A stretch of 64,000 nucleotides of DNA from DATAXP01 sp963708675 (GTDB lineage: Bacteria > Planctomycetota > Planctomycetia > Pirellulales > PNKZ01). Shown piece after piece: positions 44,845 through 54,894 of the stretch (positions are counted from its first letter, which is position 1; the number at the start of each line of letters is the position of its first letter). The notes below the pieces were generated by a model. It saw nothing but the letters and a program-made list of their open reading frames with translations, was not told the origin of the DNA and searched no databases. The position numbers and the translations under genes are program-made. The stretch is from positions 3,720,001 to 3,784,000 of the forward strand of contig CAVPTO010000003.1 of the NCBI GenBank assembly GCA_963708675.1, in the 5' to 3' direction.

Positions 44845-44875
44845 CGCCTCTGCGTCCTCCGCGAACTCCGCGGTT
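44845..44875. repeat. Single arm of the CTCTGCG...CCGCGGT repeat
   Basis: Resembles the right arm of the element at 10605-10720 and ends just before the stop codon of the sialidase gene. Confidence 0.5.
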
Positions 44876-44876
44876 A

Positions 44877-47235
44877 TCAATCCTGTGGCTGAGGCAGCAG
44901 CGGCAGCTTCGCGCCGTAGTAAACTGCGCGATGACGGTTGTCGTCGAAGGCGAAGTGCAGCCACTCGCCGTCACGGCTGACGAAGCCGTCGGGATAGTTG
45001 AGCTTTCCCTTGGGCCCGTCGGCCGATTCGGCAACAAGCACGCGGCGATACGGCCACGTCTTCAGACCGTCGAAGCTGATCCACAGAGCCAACGGCGTGC
45101 GTTGTCCGCGCACGGGATTGGGGTTATGCACGAGCGCGACTGTGTTGCCGGGCGAAGGGCCGCCGGGCAACGAGTACAGCGTCGCCTTCGAGCCGGGGTT
45201 CGGGATGTCGCTCTTCGTCGCGAACTCAGGCCACGTGCGACCGCCGTCCGTGCTCTCGGCGTAAAAGAGATCGCCTTGGCCGTCGGTGCGAGTGAGCATC
45301 GCAATATGACTGTCGGAGAGCTCGACAATGTTGTTCTCGGCCCAGCCGAAGTAACGGTCGTTGTTGCTCAAGCGAACGTTGCCGTGCTCGGTCCATGTTC
45401 GGCCGCTGTCGCTGCTCATCAGCACGCCGTTGCGCGGGTTGGCGAGCTTGCGTTCGAGCGGCGGTAGCGAGGCTTCGTCATCGGAGCCGATGTAATGTTG
45501 AAACGGCAGCAAGATGCGGCCATCGCGCGTGACGATATGATTGCGAACGAACGTGCGCTCCTTGAGTCGGCCGGGCACCGGCTGCGGCGACGACCGCGTG
45601 CGGCAATCGTCGTCGCTGGTCATGAACCACGAACGCCAGTCGCTGTTCCAATGTTTCGAATGCGTCGAGAAGAATAACGTCGCACGACCGTCGCGCACCA
45701 TGAGCTCGGTCGGGCATTGGCCGATGGTCGTTCCACTGCGCGGAAAGCCGGTGTCGAACGGCTCGAGCGGCGTCCACGTGCGTCCCTGGTCAGTGCTGCG
45801 CGTGATGGCGATGTGATTCTCCGGCGCGGGCTCTTTCTCACCGCCGGCTAGGATGAACAAAATCCACGAGCCATCGCCGAGCTCGCGCAGCGTCGTGTCG
45901 CAGACCAGGCGGTTCGGCGAGCGGCCGTCGAATGCGATCATCGTGCGATCGAACTTCGCGTCGATACCAGCCTGTTTTTCCCACGAGAGTTGCGGCGGTG
46001 CGGGTTTCGCGCCGGTCGCCTTGTTGACGAGCATCCGTGACTTCGCGCCCGGTGTGTGCGCGGCCAGCGAGAATGTCGTCCTCGCGAAACTTGGCGAGCA
46101 GAATCTCGGCGTCGGTCGAGCGGTTCCAATCGTAGAGAATGTAGATCGTGCCGTCGGGCGCTTGGAAGCCATCGGGATACGACACCTTCGCTCGGCTGTC
46201 GAGCAGCAGGCCACCCTTCCACGTTTTGCCGTCGTCGTCGGACAAGTACGCAGTTAGATCGCTGCGTGTCTGTGTGCGTTCGCCGGGGGGGCCGTGCTTG
46301 ACAAGCAGCAGACGACCGGAGGCCAGGCGGCGAATGTGAAATCGCGAGCTGGTGTGCCGCAGAACCGACGGCTGCGGCAGGGACCAACGTTGCCCGCCGT
46401 CGCAGGAATAACTCTCAGCCATGCCGCCGTAGTTGGTGCGCGCGAGCATCCACAGTCGGCCGTCGTTCAACTCGACGGTCATGTGCTCGTCGAACTCGCT
46501 GCCCGGAAACAGCACACCGCCGCTGCGAGTCCACGTCTCGCCTTCGTCGCTAGAGACAAAGACATGCGCCTTGCGATAGCGGTCGAGTTCCGGATACGCG
46601 TCCTTCAGCGACGCGGGAATCCGCTCGCGCGGCCACAGCGACACCGGCAGCATCCATTGGCCGTTGCGCAACACGGTCGGCTTGTTGAGCGTGCAGCCAT
46701 GCCAAATGCGTTTCGGCTGCGACCATGTGGGACTATCGTCGTCGGGATTGTCGCAACGCGTCGCCCACACACCGGCTCGGCCGTCGAAGTAACTCATCGA
46801 CTGATCGAAGTACAACCACAGCCGCCCCTTCGGATCGGTCCAAAAGTTTCCGACAAGGACGCGTCGCTTGATCGCGCCTGGCGGATCGGGCGGATCGATC
46901 ACCAGTCGCGGCTTCGACCAGGTCGCGCCGTCGTCGTCGCTCGTGGCGGCGACGAAGTAGCCGTCTTGATTGTCGCCACCGCTGACCCAGCACGCCCACA
47001 ACCGACCTTTCGGCGTGCGGTCGAGCCCGATGATCATGTTGACCAATCGTCGCTCGTCGGCGTACTCGGGGCCGGGCGAGGTGTTGATCGTCGGTGGTTC
47101 GAGCGCGAGGTCGAGGAAATCTTGGGTGATGGCTGGTGTAGCACCGGCGTCGGCGTCGGCCGCGAAGAGGCAAGCGTTGCTCCACATCAACGATGCGATT
47201 GAGAGCGGAAATAGAAGGGCGTGCGATCGGATCAT
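44877..47235 (-). CDS. Two-domain sialidase-like (Asp-box) protein, frameshifted
   Basis: Start ATG at 47235 overlaps the TGA of the upstream gene. A signal peptide (MIRSHALLFPLSIASLMWSN) precedes the first six-bladed sialidase domain, with Asp boxes SDDDGATWSK, SSDEGETWTR and SDDDGKTWKG. The second domain has STDQGRTWTP, SSDSGRTWTE and STDGGRTWPE. The frame is lost near 46049-46058; removing one base joins KFREDDILAGRAH to PGAKSRMLVNKATGAK, giving about 785 aa. Two consecutive sialidase folds in one protein are unusual; an alternative is two genes that lost their boundary. Exact glycosidase activity is not established. Confidence 0.82.
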
Positions 47236-49083
47236 GGTTTGACCCCGGGGAACGTGAAGGTGGCGACTTCGCTGTCGGCCATGCCGCTCTTGTAGGCAAT
47301 CGCTTTGACCATCATGCCGGGGCGGACCGTGACCTTTCCGCACGAGACATAGCCGCGCGTGCGCGTCGGCGTGGTGCCGTCGAGCGTATAGCGGAACCAC
47401 GCGCCGGGAGTCGTTGACATGAACGAGATCGGCGTCGTGTCGGCAATCGATGATGCCGTGGGCGCGACCTGCGGCGAGGCGACAGCCGTCGTGCCTTCTT
47501 TGTACAGGCCGCAGTCGGGATAGTTCTGCACGATGTCCCAGGCGAGCTGCTGAAGTTGCTTCGCCTGCGTCGCGTTGAACGTCGTATAGATAGGCAGGAC
47601 TTTGCCCTCGGGCGACTCGCCGAACATCGCGGCGTACCACATCAGATCGACGAGATAGGTGCCGTTTGCGCCGACGTGCACTTGATCGCTGAAGAGCGTG
47701 TGATAGTAATTCGCTTCGCCTGGCGTGACGCCAGACAACTCGCCGCGATCGATCATGTTTCGCGTGCGACCCATCGCCAGCGACACCGGAATGATGCGCG
47801 GGCGTTTCGAGCCTTTGTACTTTTCGAGCACGCGATGCTGCACCTCTTCGACGTAGAGCAGCATGGCTGACATCGACTCTTCCCACGACAGTGCCGGGAA
47901 CGTCTGCTTCATCTGCCACGTCGGCGACTCGCCTTTGTCGCTGGGGCGTTCGCGACGCATCTCGACCCACTCGGCATAGATCCACGGTTGCACGTCGGGC
48001 GACGTTGCGCGGATCTGATCGAAGAACTTCAACTCGTGCTCGACCTCGGCGTCGAGATTGAAATCGCGTGGCTGCACCGTGAAGACGTCGAGCGGAAGCG
48101 TGGCGTGGCCCCACAGTTCGTCCCAACGTCCACGGTCGAACGTCTCTTTCGCGTTCCAAAGTTGCGCGGTTAGCGATCCGCCGATAAGGAATTGCTCGTA
48201 GGTCATCACGCGGCCAGCGGTGTGTGCGTAATTCGGAATGCGCTTCGCGTTGCCTGTGAGGCTGTTGCCGATCGAGAAGGCGTTGGTCTTCGAGACTGGC
48301 GGGCCGACGAGCCACGTGCCGAGGCTCGGCACGCTGGGTGCAAGGTTCGGGCTGAACGCGACGGCGACGATCGTTGTGTGCTTGTCGACGGTGATCGACT
48401 TCGTATAAAGCTCGCCGTCGTTCGGGCCCGGCGTCGTGCCGTCGAGTGTGTAGCGAATCGTCGCACCGGGTGTTGGACTTCGCAGGGTCACGATTTGTGG
48501 CGAGTCGTAATCGGCCGCGGCAGGGGACATCGACGGCTTGGAGGTTGAGGCGAGTTCGCCGAGATCGAAGCCGACGTACTGCCCATCGGCGACGCCCGAG
48601 TGGAACGACGACTCGGGCTTGTTGTCGTAAGCCTGTTTGTATTGGCTCGTGGGTGTGATGGCGCCGACGGAGAAGATGGGCGGGCCGCTGAGTCGCTTCT
48701 TGTCGGCAAGAAACTGAACCTCGGCGATATCTCCGAACGAGCCTGGCGGCGCTTCGTAACGAACCCAGCGATAGGGTTGTTTGTTGGCGAACGTTAGCTC
48801 GGTCCATTCGCCTTCGTCGGGCGTCTTCGCGATTTCGACGAGCGTGACGAAGCCTTCGGTCGGCGAGACGTTCGAGCCGGTGAACTTTCCACCGAGCATG
48901 AGCTTCGCGCCTTTGCGCGGGAAAGAATTGAACTCGGTTGATAACGGATGGCTTGTGCGGGGCGTGCTCAACGGTCTTGTCGACATTATTCTTGTTGTCG
49001 GCATTCTTCTTGTCGGCGCCGATGGCGATGGCCGCGAGCGAAGTCGACACCATCAACGCGAACCCAGCGATGCGAGGCATCAT
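47232..49083 (-). CDS. Secreted SGNH-hydrolase-like protein with CHB_HEX_C repeats, frameshifted
   Basis: The N-terminus MMPRIAGFALMVSTSLAAIA is a signal peptide. After HKPSVINR the frame shifts (near 48930-48940); removing one base continues FNSFPRKGAKLMLGG and gives about 616 aa. Two chitobiase/hexosaminidase C-terminal-type modules (PGATIRYTLDGTTP near 210 and PGAWFRYTLDGTTP near the end) enclose an SGNH-like domain with FSIGNSLTGNAK and a late SDQVHVGANGTYL block. First gene of the sialidase-sulfatase operon; possible carbohydrate esterase. Confidence 0.78.
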
Positions 49084-49572
49084 GGTCGTTTACCTATTCA
49101 AAGGTGATCGACGACCAGAACCGCGTCTGGCAGGCGATACACCGGTATGGACGCAATCCAATGAGCACTAACAAGCACTCCCACCACTTGTTTCGCTGAC
49201 TGCGATACACCTGGGAGTGTGGACAGTTCGGGCAGTGGACACGATAGACCCGGGGCATCGAACCGACCTTTGAGAACTGCGTGCTATCTGCCCCGTATCA
49301 CCGCGTCCGAACCACAATGGTAATCTACGCGATCACCAAAGTGGACCTCGTGGCGGCGGGCGCTCCGCTGGCGTGTCGCGGCTAAGAAGGTGTTTCAGAA
49401 CCCACTTAGCCCGGTCGTCCACGACCCAGATTCTGCCCCGTGGACGGGGCGGCTAAGCGACCGGTGCTAGCGCTCGCTGCCCTGGCGGCCACAAATTGGC
49501 GCTGCGGCGACTCGCGGAAATCACTACTATCCGCGTCCCTTCCTTCCTCCGGTTTTCTTCTTGGAGGCTTCG
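49084..49572. other. 489-bp divergent intergenic region with a partial palindromic repeat
   Basis: Between the minus-strand glycan operon and the plus-strand BBP7 gene. Half of a GTTAGCC-type repeat (GCGCTCCGCTGGCGTGTCGC, then GGCTAAG) is at 49361-49387. No gene seen. Confidence 0.5.
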
Positions 49573-50804
49573 ATGAGTAGGACGCTCGGGGCGTTCGCTG
49601 TTATCGTTCTCGCGCTCGTGCAAGTGGGCAATGCCCAGAATGCCGACGAATCTGATTCCGTGACGCCGAAGCTGGACATGCCGAAAGTGTTTAGCACGTC
49701 TTCGACGTCTTCTTCGAGCTCGGTAGCGCCAGTAAACGTCTCGCTATCGAAGTTCCCCGAAGAGCAAAGCCAGCCCGAGGTCGTGAGCGCACCGGCTGCA
49801 CCTGACCCCATGTCTTCTGCGCCGAAGCGTCAGGCGCGTACAGCGAACTTGCGCCGATCGTGGGTGAAGGCTACCGAGACCGCTCGGTGATCCCGTCGCG
49901 CTCGGCGAACATGGGCGACGCCTGGATCGGTGGTCTGAGCATGTATTTACTCAAGCCCCACTGGACCAACGGCAACCCCGCCGTCGTTACCGATTCGGCA
50001 GGCGCGAATGGTACATCGCTGAGAGTGAACAATTTCAGTTACGAGTACCAGGCATCGCCGGCTGTGTGGTTTGGGTATCTGAACCAGTTCGGCAACGGCA
50101 TCCGCGCGAGCTTCTTTCAGTACCATCAAGGATCGACGGCCTCGATTCCCGTGCAGAGTGGACAGGTGCAATTCGACGCCTTCTACGGCTCGCCATGGTT
50201 CGGCACCTACACGTTCTTTCCGAACAGCACGATGACGGTCACCAGCGCCACGCAACTTATCGTCTGGGATCTTGAGGCGATGAAACGCGTGAACACGTCG
50301 AACTGGAGCTGGACGGCTACCGGCGGCATTCGCTACGCCTACCTCGATCAGAAGTATCAGGCCGGCATCGGGCCCGCGTTCGCCGCTGGCAACGGTTCGG
50401 CGTCGTTGAGTGCTCGCCACTACTTCAACGTCGTCGGTCCGACGATTTCGGCGCAGGCACGCCGACCGATCGGAGACACACCATTTGGCCTGTTCGGCAG
50501 CGGCCGCGCTGCATTGCTATACGGCAACATGTCGCAAAGCATCGCACAGTCGCCAGTGGCCACCGGATCGCCGACCAACTACAGCAGCTCGGCTTGGAGC
50601 GTCCTGCCTCAGACCGAGCTCGAATTCGGCGCCGACTTTCGCCGTCCTTTTGGCGACATGACGTTCGTGTTCGAAAACGCGTTGACCGGCCAAGCCTGGT
50701 TCGGAGCAGGGACGTCGAGCAACCTTAGCAACGGCGGCAGCTACACGAACAGCTCGACGCTCGGCTTCTACGGCTGGCGCACAGCGATTAGCCTGATGTA
50801 TTAA
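49573..50804 (+). CDS. BBP7/Lpg1974-type outer-membrane beta-barrel protein, frameshifted
   Basis: ATG at 49573 with TTGGAGG upstream. Signal peptide (MSRTLGAFAVIVLALVQVGN, then AQ), a Ser/Pro-rich linker, then a beta-barrel rich in aromatic strands (GGLSMYLLKPHW, VNNFSYEYQASPAVWFGYL, FVFENALTGQAWFGAG) ending GFYGWRTAISLMY. One base is missing near 49832-49842: the linker PDPMSSAPKRQA must continue as YSELAPIVGEGYRDR. Corrected length about 410 aa. Probably a pore or outer-membrane structural protein typical of planctomycetes. Confidence 0.8.
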
Positions 50805-50937
50805 GGGCCTTGGTGGAACGTTCGTAAGCCTCGCCATGGCAGCCTGTTAGCGTCTGCGTGATTGCACGATCGTCGCTCATGGCACATAGTGAAGTGTCAC
50901 AGCGATTCGTGCTTTTCTACGCGGTGCGCGGGCAATC

Positions 50938-52795
50938 ATGACGGCGATCCTGGGCATCTCGGCCTTTTATCACGACAGCGCTGCGGCTCTGGTGGTCGAC
51001 GGCAAGATCGCGGCAGCCGCCCAAGAAGAACGCTTCAGCCGTAAAAAGCACGACCCCGGCTTCCCGACGCTCGCCATCGAGTCGTGCCTGGAGCAGGCGG
51101 GCCTCAAGCACGGCGACCTCGACTACGTCGTCTTCTACGACAAGCCGCTGACCAAGTTCGAGCGGCTGATGGAGACGTACCTGGCCTTCGCCCCGGCCGG
51201 GCTGCGAAGTTTCAGCATGGCGATTCCGGTGTGGCTCAAGGAGAAGCTGTTCCTGGGCCGCATGTTGAGGAAGAACCTCGCCGGGGCCGAACGCGCGAAG
51301 CTGCTGTACACCGACCATCACGAAAGTCACGCCGCCAGCGCGTTCTTTCCGAGCCCGTACGACGAAGCGGCCATCCTCACGCTCGACGGCGTTGGCGAAT
51401 GGACCACCACCGCCTGGGGCGTCGGCCGCGGCAACCGCATCGAGCTGCTCGAACATCTGCAGTTCCCGCACTCGCTGGGGCTGCTCTACTCGGCCATCAC
51501 CTACTACTGCGGCTTCAAGGTCAACAGCGGCGAGTACAAGCTGATGGGCCTCGCGCCCTATGGCAAGCCGATCTACCGCGACCTGATTCTCGACAACCTG
51601 ATCGACTTGCGACCCGACGGCAGCTTTTGGCTGAACCAAGACTACTTCAACTACTGCCAAGGACTAACGATGACCAATCGTCGGTTCGACGCGCTGTTCG
51701 GCGCCCCGCCGCGGCAGCCGGAGTCGATGCTCGAGCAGCGACACATGGACTTGGCCGCGAGCATTCAATCGGTGACCGAAGAGGCAGTGCTCAACATTGG
51801 TCGGCACGTTCACGAGCGGACCGGCATGAAACATCTCGTGATGGCCGGTGGCGTGGCGCTCAACTGCGTCGCCAACGGTCGGTTGTTGCGCGAGGGTCCG
51901 TTCGACGACATTTGGATTCAACCCGCAGCAGGCGATGCGGGCGGAGGCGCTGGGCGGAGCGCTGTTCGCCTGGCATCAACTGCTCGACAAGCCGCGACAA
52001 CCGAAGGGCCATGACTCGCAACACGGCAGCTTGTTGGGGCCTCGCTTTAGCGACGATGAAATCGCGACGTTTCTCGACGGCGAAGGCGTAACCTATAACC
52101 GCTACGAAGACGGAACCGATCTGGTCGAACGCGTCGCCTCGCTGTTGGAAGAGGGCAAAGTCATCGGCTGGTTCCAAGGTCGCATGGAGTTCGGCCCGCG
52201 CGCGCTGGGCGCTCGCAGCATCATCGGCGACGCCCGCAGTCCGACGATGCAGGCGACGATGAACCTGAAGATCAAGTTCCGCGAGAGTTTCAGGCCTTTT
52301 GCGCCGATCGTCCTTCGCGAACATGCCAGCGAGTGGTTCGACTTTCGCCCCACGGACGAGAGCCCGTACATGCTGATGGTCGCGCCGGTGCGCGAAGAGC
52401 AACGCGTTGCGATCTCCGAAGAGCAGCAACGGAAGATGGCCGAAGCCCCCGATTTGCGTGAGCGCGTGAACGTGGTGCGATCGAAGATCCCCGCTGCCAC
52501 GCACGTCGATTACAGCGCCCGATTGCAGACGGTCGACGCCGTTCGTCATCCGCGACTGCATCGCATGATGCAATCGTTCTATGGTCGCACGGGTTGCCCG
52601 GTGTTGGTGAACACGAGTTTCAACGTGCGTGGCGAGCCGATTGTTTGCACGCCGGAAGACGCGTATCGCTGTTTTCTCGCGACGGAGATGGACGCGCTGG
52701 TGCTGGAGAATGTCGTCGTCACGAAGGACGGCATCGACCCGATGGTCGGCGCCGCGGCACGCGAGAAATACCTGAGTCAGTTTCAACTCGATTAA
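50938..52795 (+). CDS. Carbamoyltransferase (TobZ/NodU family), frameshifted
   Basis: N-terminal Kae1-like domain: MTAILGISAFYHDSAAALVV, HHESHAASAFFPSPYDEAAI, LDGVGEWTTTAWGVG, SGEYKLMGLAPYGKP. After IWIQPAAGDAGG one extra base near 51938-51949 shifts the frame; the second part resumes ALGGALFAWHQLLDKPR and carries GWFQGRMEFGPRALGARSII. Corrected length about 618 aa, normal for the family. These enzymes transfer carbamoyl from carbamoyl phosphate via carbamoyl-adenylate. Followed by SxtJ and DUF5989 genes, a combination seen in many bacteria. Confidence 0.9.
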
Positions 52796-52804
52796 CCACC
52801 CCTA

Positions 52805-52830
52805 AGCCCACGGACGGCCGTCCGTGGGCT
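52805..52830. repeat. 26-bp perfect palindrome
   Basis: AGCCCACGGACGG and its exact complement with no spacer, ten bases after the carbamoyltransferase stop. A near copy is at 54763-54784. A strong cruciform or terminator-like element between two co-oriented genes. Confidence 0.75.
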
Positions 52831-52853
52831 TGGCGCACCACCCGATACACGCC

Positions 52854-53270
52854 ATGCGTTTCTCCGACATCGATTTCACCCCCTCGCGTCGCAAGCTGCG
52901 TCAATTCGCCGCGCTGTGGATCGTCTTCTTCGCCGCGCTGGCGGCGTGGCAGGCATGGGCCCACGATCGCTGGACGCTCGCCGCCGTGCTGGGGATACTG
53001 GCAGTGACGGTGGGGCCTGTCGGACTCGCGCGGCCCGAGTGGCTGCGGCCGATCTTTGTCGGCTGGATGGTGCTGGTCTTCCCGATCGGCTGGCTCGTGT
53101 CGCACGTCGTGCTGGCGGTCATGTTCTACGGCCTATTCACGCCGCTGGGATTGCTGTTTCGCCTGACCGGTCGCGACGCGCTGGGCCTTCGCTGCCAAAA
53201 AGACGCGACGACCTATTGGCAAGCCAAACCGCAGGCCACGAACCTGCGCCGTTATTTCCGACAATTCTGA
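52854..53270 (+). CDS. SxtJ family membrane protein
   Basis: About 138 aa from the ATG at 52854 (MRFSDIDFTPSRRKLRQFAA). Three hydrophobic helices (LWIVFFAALAAWQAWA, WTLAAVLGILAVTVGPVGLA, IFVGWMVLVFPIGWLVSHVV) and the C-terminal basic YWQAKPQATNLRRYFRQF match SxtJ, known as the partner of carbamoyltransferases in the saxitoxin-type gene set. Role unknown. Confidence 0.87.
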   Translation: MRFSDIDFTPSRRKLRQFAALWIVFFAALAAWQAWAHDRWTLAAVLGILAVTVGPVGLARPEWLRPIFVGWMVLVFPIGWLVSHVVLAVMFYGLFTPLGLLFRLTGRDALGLRCQKDATTYWQAKPQATNLRRYFRQF

Positions 53271-53292
53271 GCCTCAGTCATTGAGCACGCGC

Positions 53293-53490
53293 ATGCAAAC
53301 GCCCGAAGAAGACTTCGAATCGATCGCACGACAGCAAACCGACCAAGGTCTGGTTCGCGAATTCTTCGGATTCCTGCGTCACAACAAAAAGTGGTGGCTG
53401 CTGCCGATCGTCGTCGTGCTGCTGATGCTTGGTGTGTTGATCTTCCTCTCCAGCACCGCGGCAGCTCCGTTCATTTACACGTTCCATTGA
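53293..53490 (+). CDS. DUF5989 small membrane protein
   Basis: 65 aa from the ATG at 53293 (MQTPEEDFESIARQQTDQGL); a TTG at 53281 is another possible start. REFFGFLRHNKKWWLLPIVVVLLMLGVLIFLSSTAAAPFIYTFH is the DUF5989 pattern with one helix. It sits 22 bp after SxtJ, reproducing the usual carbamoyltransferase-SxtJ-DUF5989 order. Confidence 0.87.
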   Translation: MQTPEEDFESIARQQTDQGLVREFFGFLRHNKKWWLLPIVVVLLMLGVLIFLSSTAAAPFIYTFH

Positions 53491-53510
53491 TCCATGCCTT
53501 GAGAGGGATT

Positions 53511-54743
53511 GTGTTGCTTCGCATTTTCGTCGCGACGCTGTTGCTCTGCGCGTGCTTTATCTCGACAGCATCAGCCGAGGACTCCAAGACCTTGCAAGAA
53601 CTCGGCATGACGACGCTCACGCGTCCGTCGCTCAACATGCGGCCGTCGCCGAAATACTGGTCGCGGACGCGCATGTGGCAGGGCATTCCGAGCATCGATC
53701 GCACGCCGGGCGGAAGGTTGTGGGCGACGTGGTATGCCGGGCCGTTGGCCGAAGGAAGCGAAGGCAACTATGCGGTCCTCGTCACTAGCGGCGATGATGG
53801 CCGCACCTGGTCGAAGCCCGTCGCAGCGTACGACCCCGGCACGCTCGGCGCCGGCAACAGTTGCGATCCGCACGTGTGGGTCGATCCCGACGGGAACCTG
53901 TGGTGGTTCGTCAATCGCTCGCTGAGCATCAACGACCCGCACGGCCATCGCTCGGTCTGGGCGTTTCGAGCCAAAGACCCCGAGAGCGACCAGACGAAAT
54001 GGCGCTATCCAGTGTTCGCCGGTTACGGCGTCGCGCTCAACAAGCCGATCGTGCTCGCCGACGGTACGTGGCTGCGACCGGTCGATTCATTCCAAGGCAG
54101 CGACCCCGAGCGGACGCAGTTCTACATCTCGCGCGATAAAGGCGAGTCATACGAGTTTCTATCGAAGACGCCTGTGAAGGATGTCGTCTTCAGCGAGCAC
54201 ATGGCCGTCGAACGTCGCGACGGCAGCTTGCTGACGCTCGCCCGCACCACATATGGCATCGCGCAGCTCGAATCGTTCGACCAAGGACGCACGTGGAAGA
54301 ACGATCGCCCGTTCACCACCGAGTTCAACATCAACACACGCTTCTACATCGGCCGCCTCAAATCGGGGGCGATGCTGCTCGTGGTCAACGACGACCCCAA
54401 GTCGCGAACGCACATGACGGCCAAGCTTTCCGAGGACGATGGCAAGACGTGGCCGTACAAACTGCTGCTCGATGAGCGCCGGCTGGTGAGCTATCCCGAC
54501 GCCACCGAAGGCAGCAACGGCTTCCTCTACATCACCTACGATCGCGGCCGGTACGCGAAGGATGAGCAGGAGATTCTCTTCGCCAAAATCACCGAGGCCG
54601 ACATCAAGGCCGGCAAACTCGTCAACGCCGAATCGCGGTTGCAGCAGGTGATCGATCGCCTCGCGGATTCCGGCGGCGGCGTGCATTTCGAGGGCGAAAG
54701 CACGCAACTGCGCAAGGAATATGAGGCGCTGGGCGGCAAGTAA
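53511..54743 (+). CDS. Secreted sialidase-like (Asp-box) protein
   Basis: About 410 aa. Start taken at the GTG at 53511 behind GAGAGGGA; a hydrophobic signal (LLRIFVATLLLCACFISTAS, then AE) follows. Sialidase-type motifs: WSRTRMWQGIPSIDRTPGGRLW, SGDDGRTWSK, SRDKGESYEF, SFDQGRTWKN and SEDDGKTWPY. The catalytic residues cannot be confirmed by eye. It directly follows the DUF5989 gene, so the carbamoyltransferase cluster and the glycan-degrading gene may share a transcript. Confidence 0.87.
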   Translation: MLLRIFVATLLLCACFISTASAEDSKTLQELGMTTLTRPSLNMRPSPKYWSRTRMWQGIPSIDRTPGGRLWATWYAGPLAEGSEGNYAVLVTSGDDGRTWSKPVAAYDPGTLGAGNSCDPHVWVDPDGNLWWFVNRSLSINDPHGHRSVWAFRAKDPESDQTKWRYPVFAGYGVALNKPIVLADGTWLRPVDSFQGSDPERTQFYISRDKGESYEFLSKTPVKDVVFSEHMAVERRDGSLLTLARTTYGIAQLESFDQGRTWKNDRPFTTEFNINTRFYIGRLKSGAMLLVVNDDPKSRTHMTAKLSEDDGKTWPYKLLLDERRLVSYPDATEGSNGFLYITYDRGRYAKDEQEILFAKITEADIKAGKLVNAESRLQQVIDRLADSGGGVHFEGESTQLRKEYEALGGK

Positions 54744-54762
54744 TCGGGGATTCAACCCCAAA

Positions 54763-54784
54763 CCCACGGACGGCCGTCCGTGGG
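54763..54784. repeat. 22-bp palindrome, near copy of 52805-52830
   Basis: CCCACGGACGGCCGTCCGTGGG, with similar flanks. It follows the sialidase gene stop, so the two copies bracket the SxtJ-DUF5989-sialidase group. Confidence 0.75.
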
Positions 54785-54894
54785 CTTTGCGCTGCCTCGT
54801 TCTTTCGCGCAATCCCTGTTGCACAACCTCCCGGCAAACGCTTCAATCGTGGGCGACCACTCACGCGTCGCCACGCCCCCCGAAGGAGTTTGCC

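Noticed and set aside
45838..49083. A 1081-aa fusion of the SGNH protein with a sialidase
   Set aside because: The part between the signal peptide and MIRSHALLFP is frame-shifted nonsense; two separate genes overlapping by four bases explain the region.
1640..51950. Programmed +1 frameshifting as explanation for the broken genes
   Set aside because: The sites share no slippery sequence or structure, occur in unrelated families not known to use frameshifting, and some need a deletion instead of an insertion.
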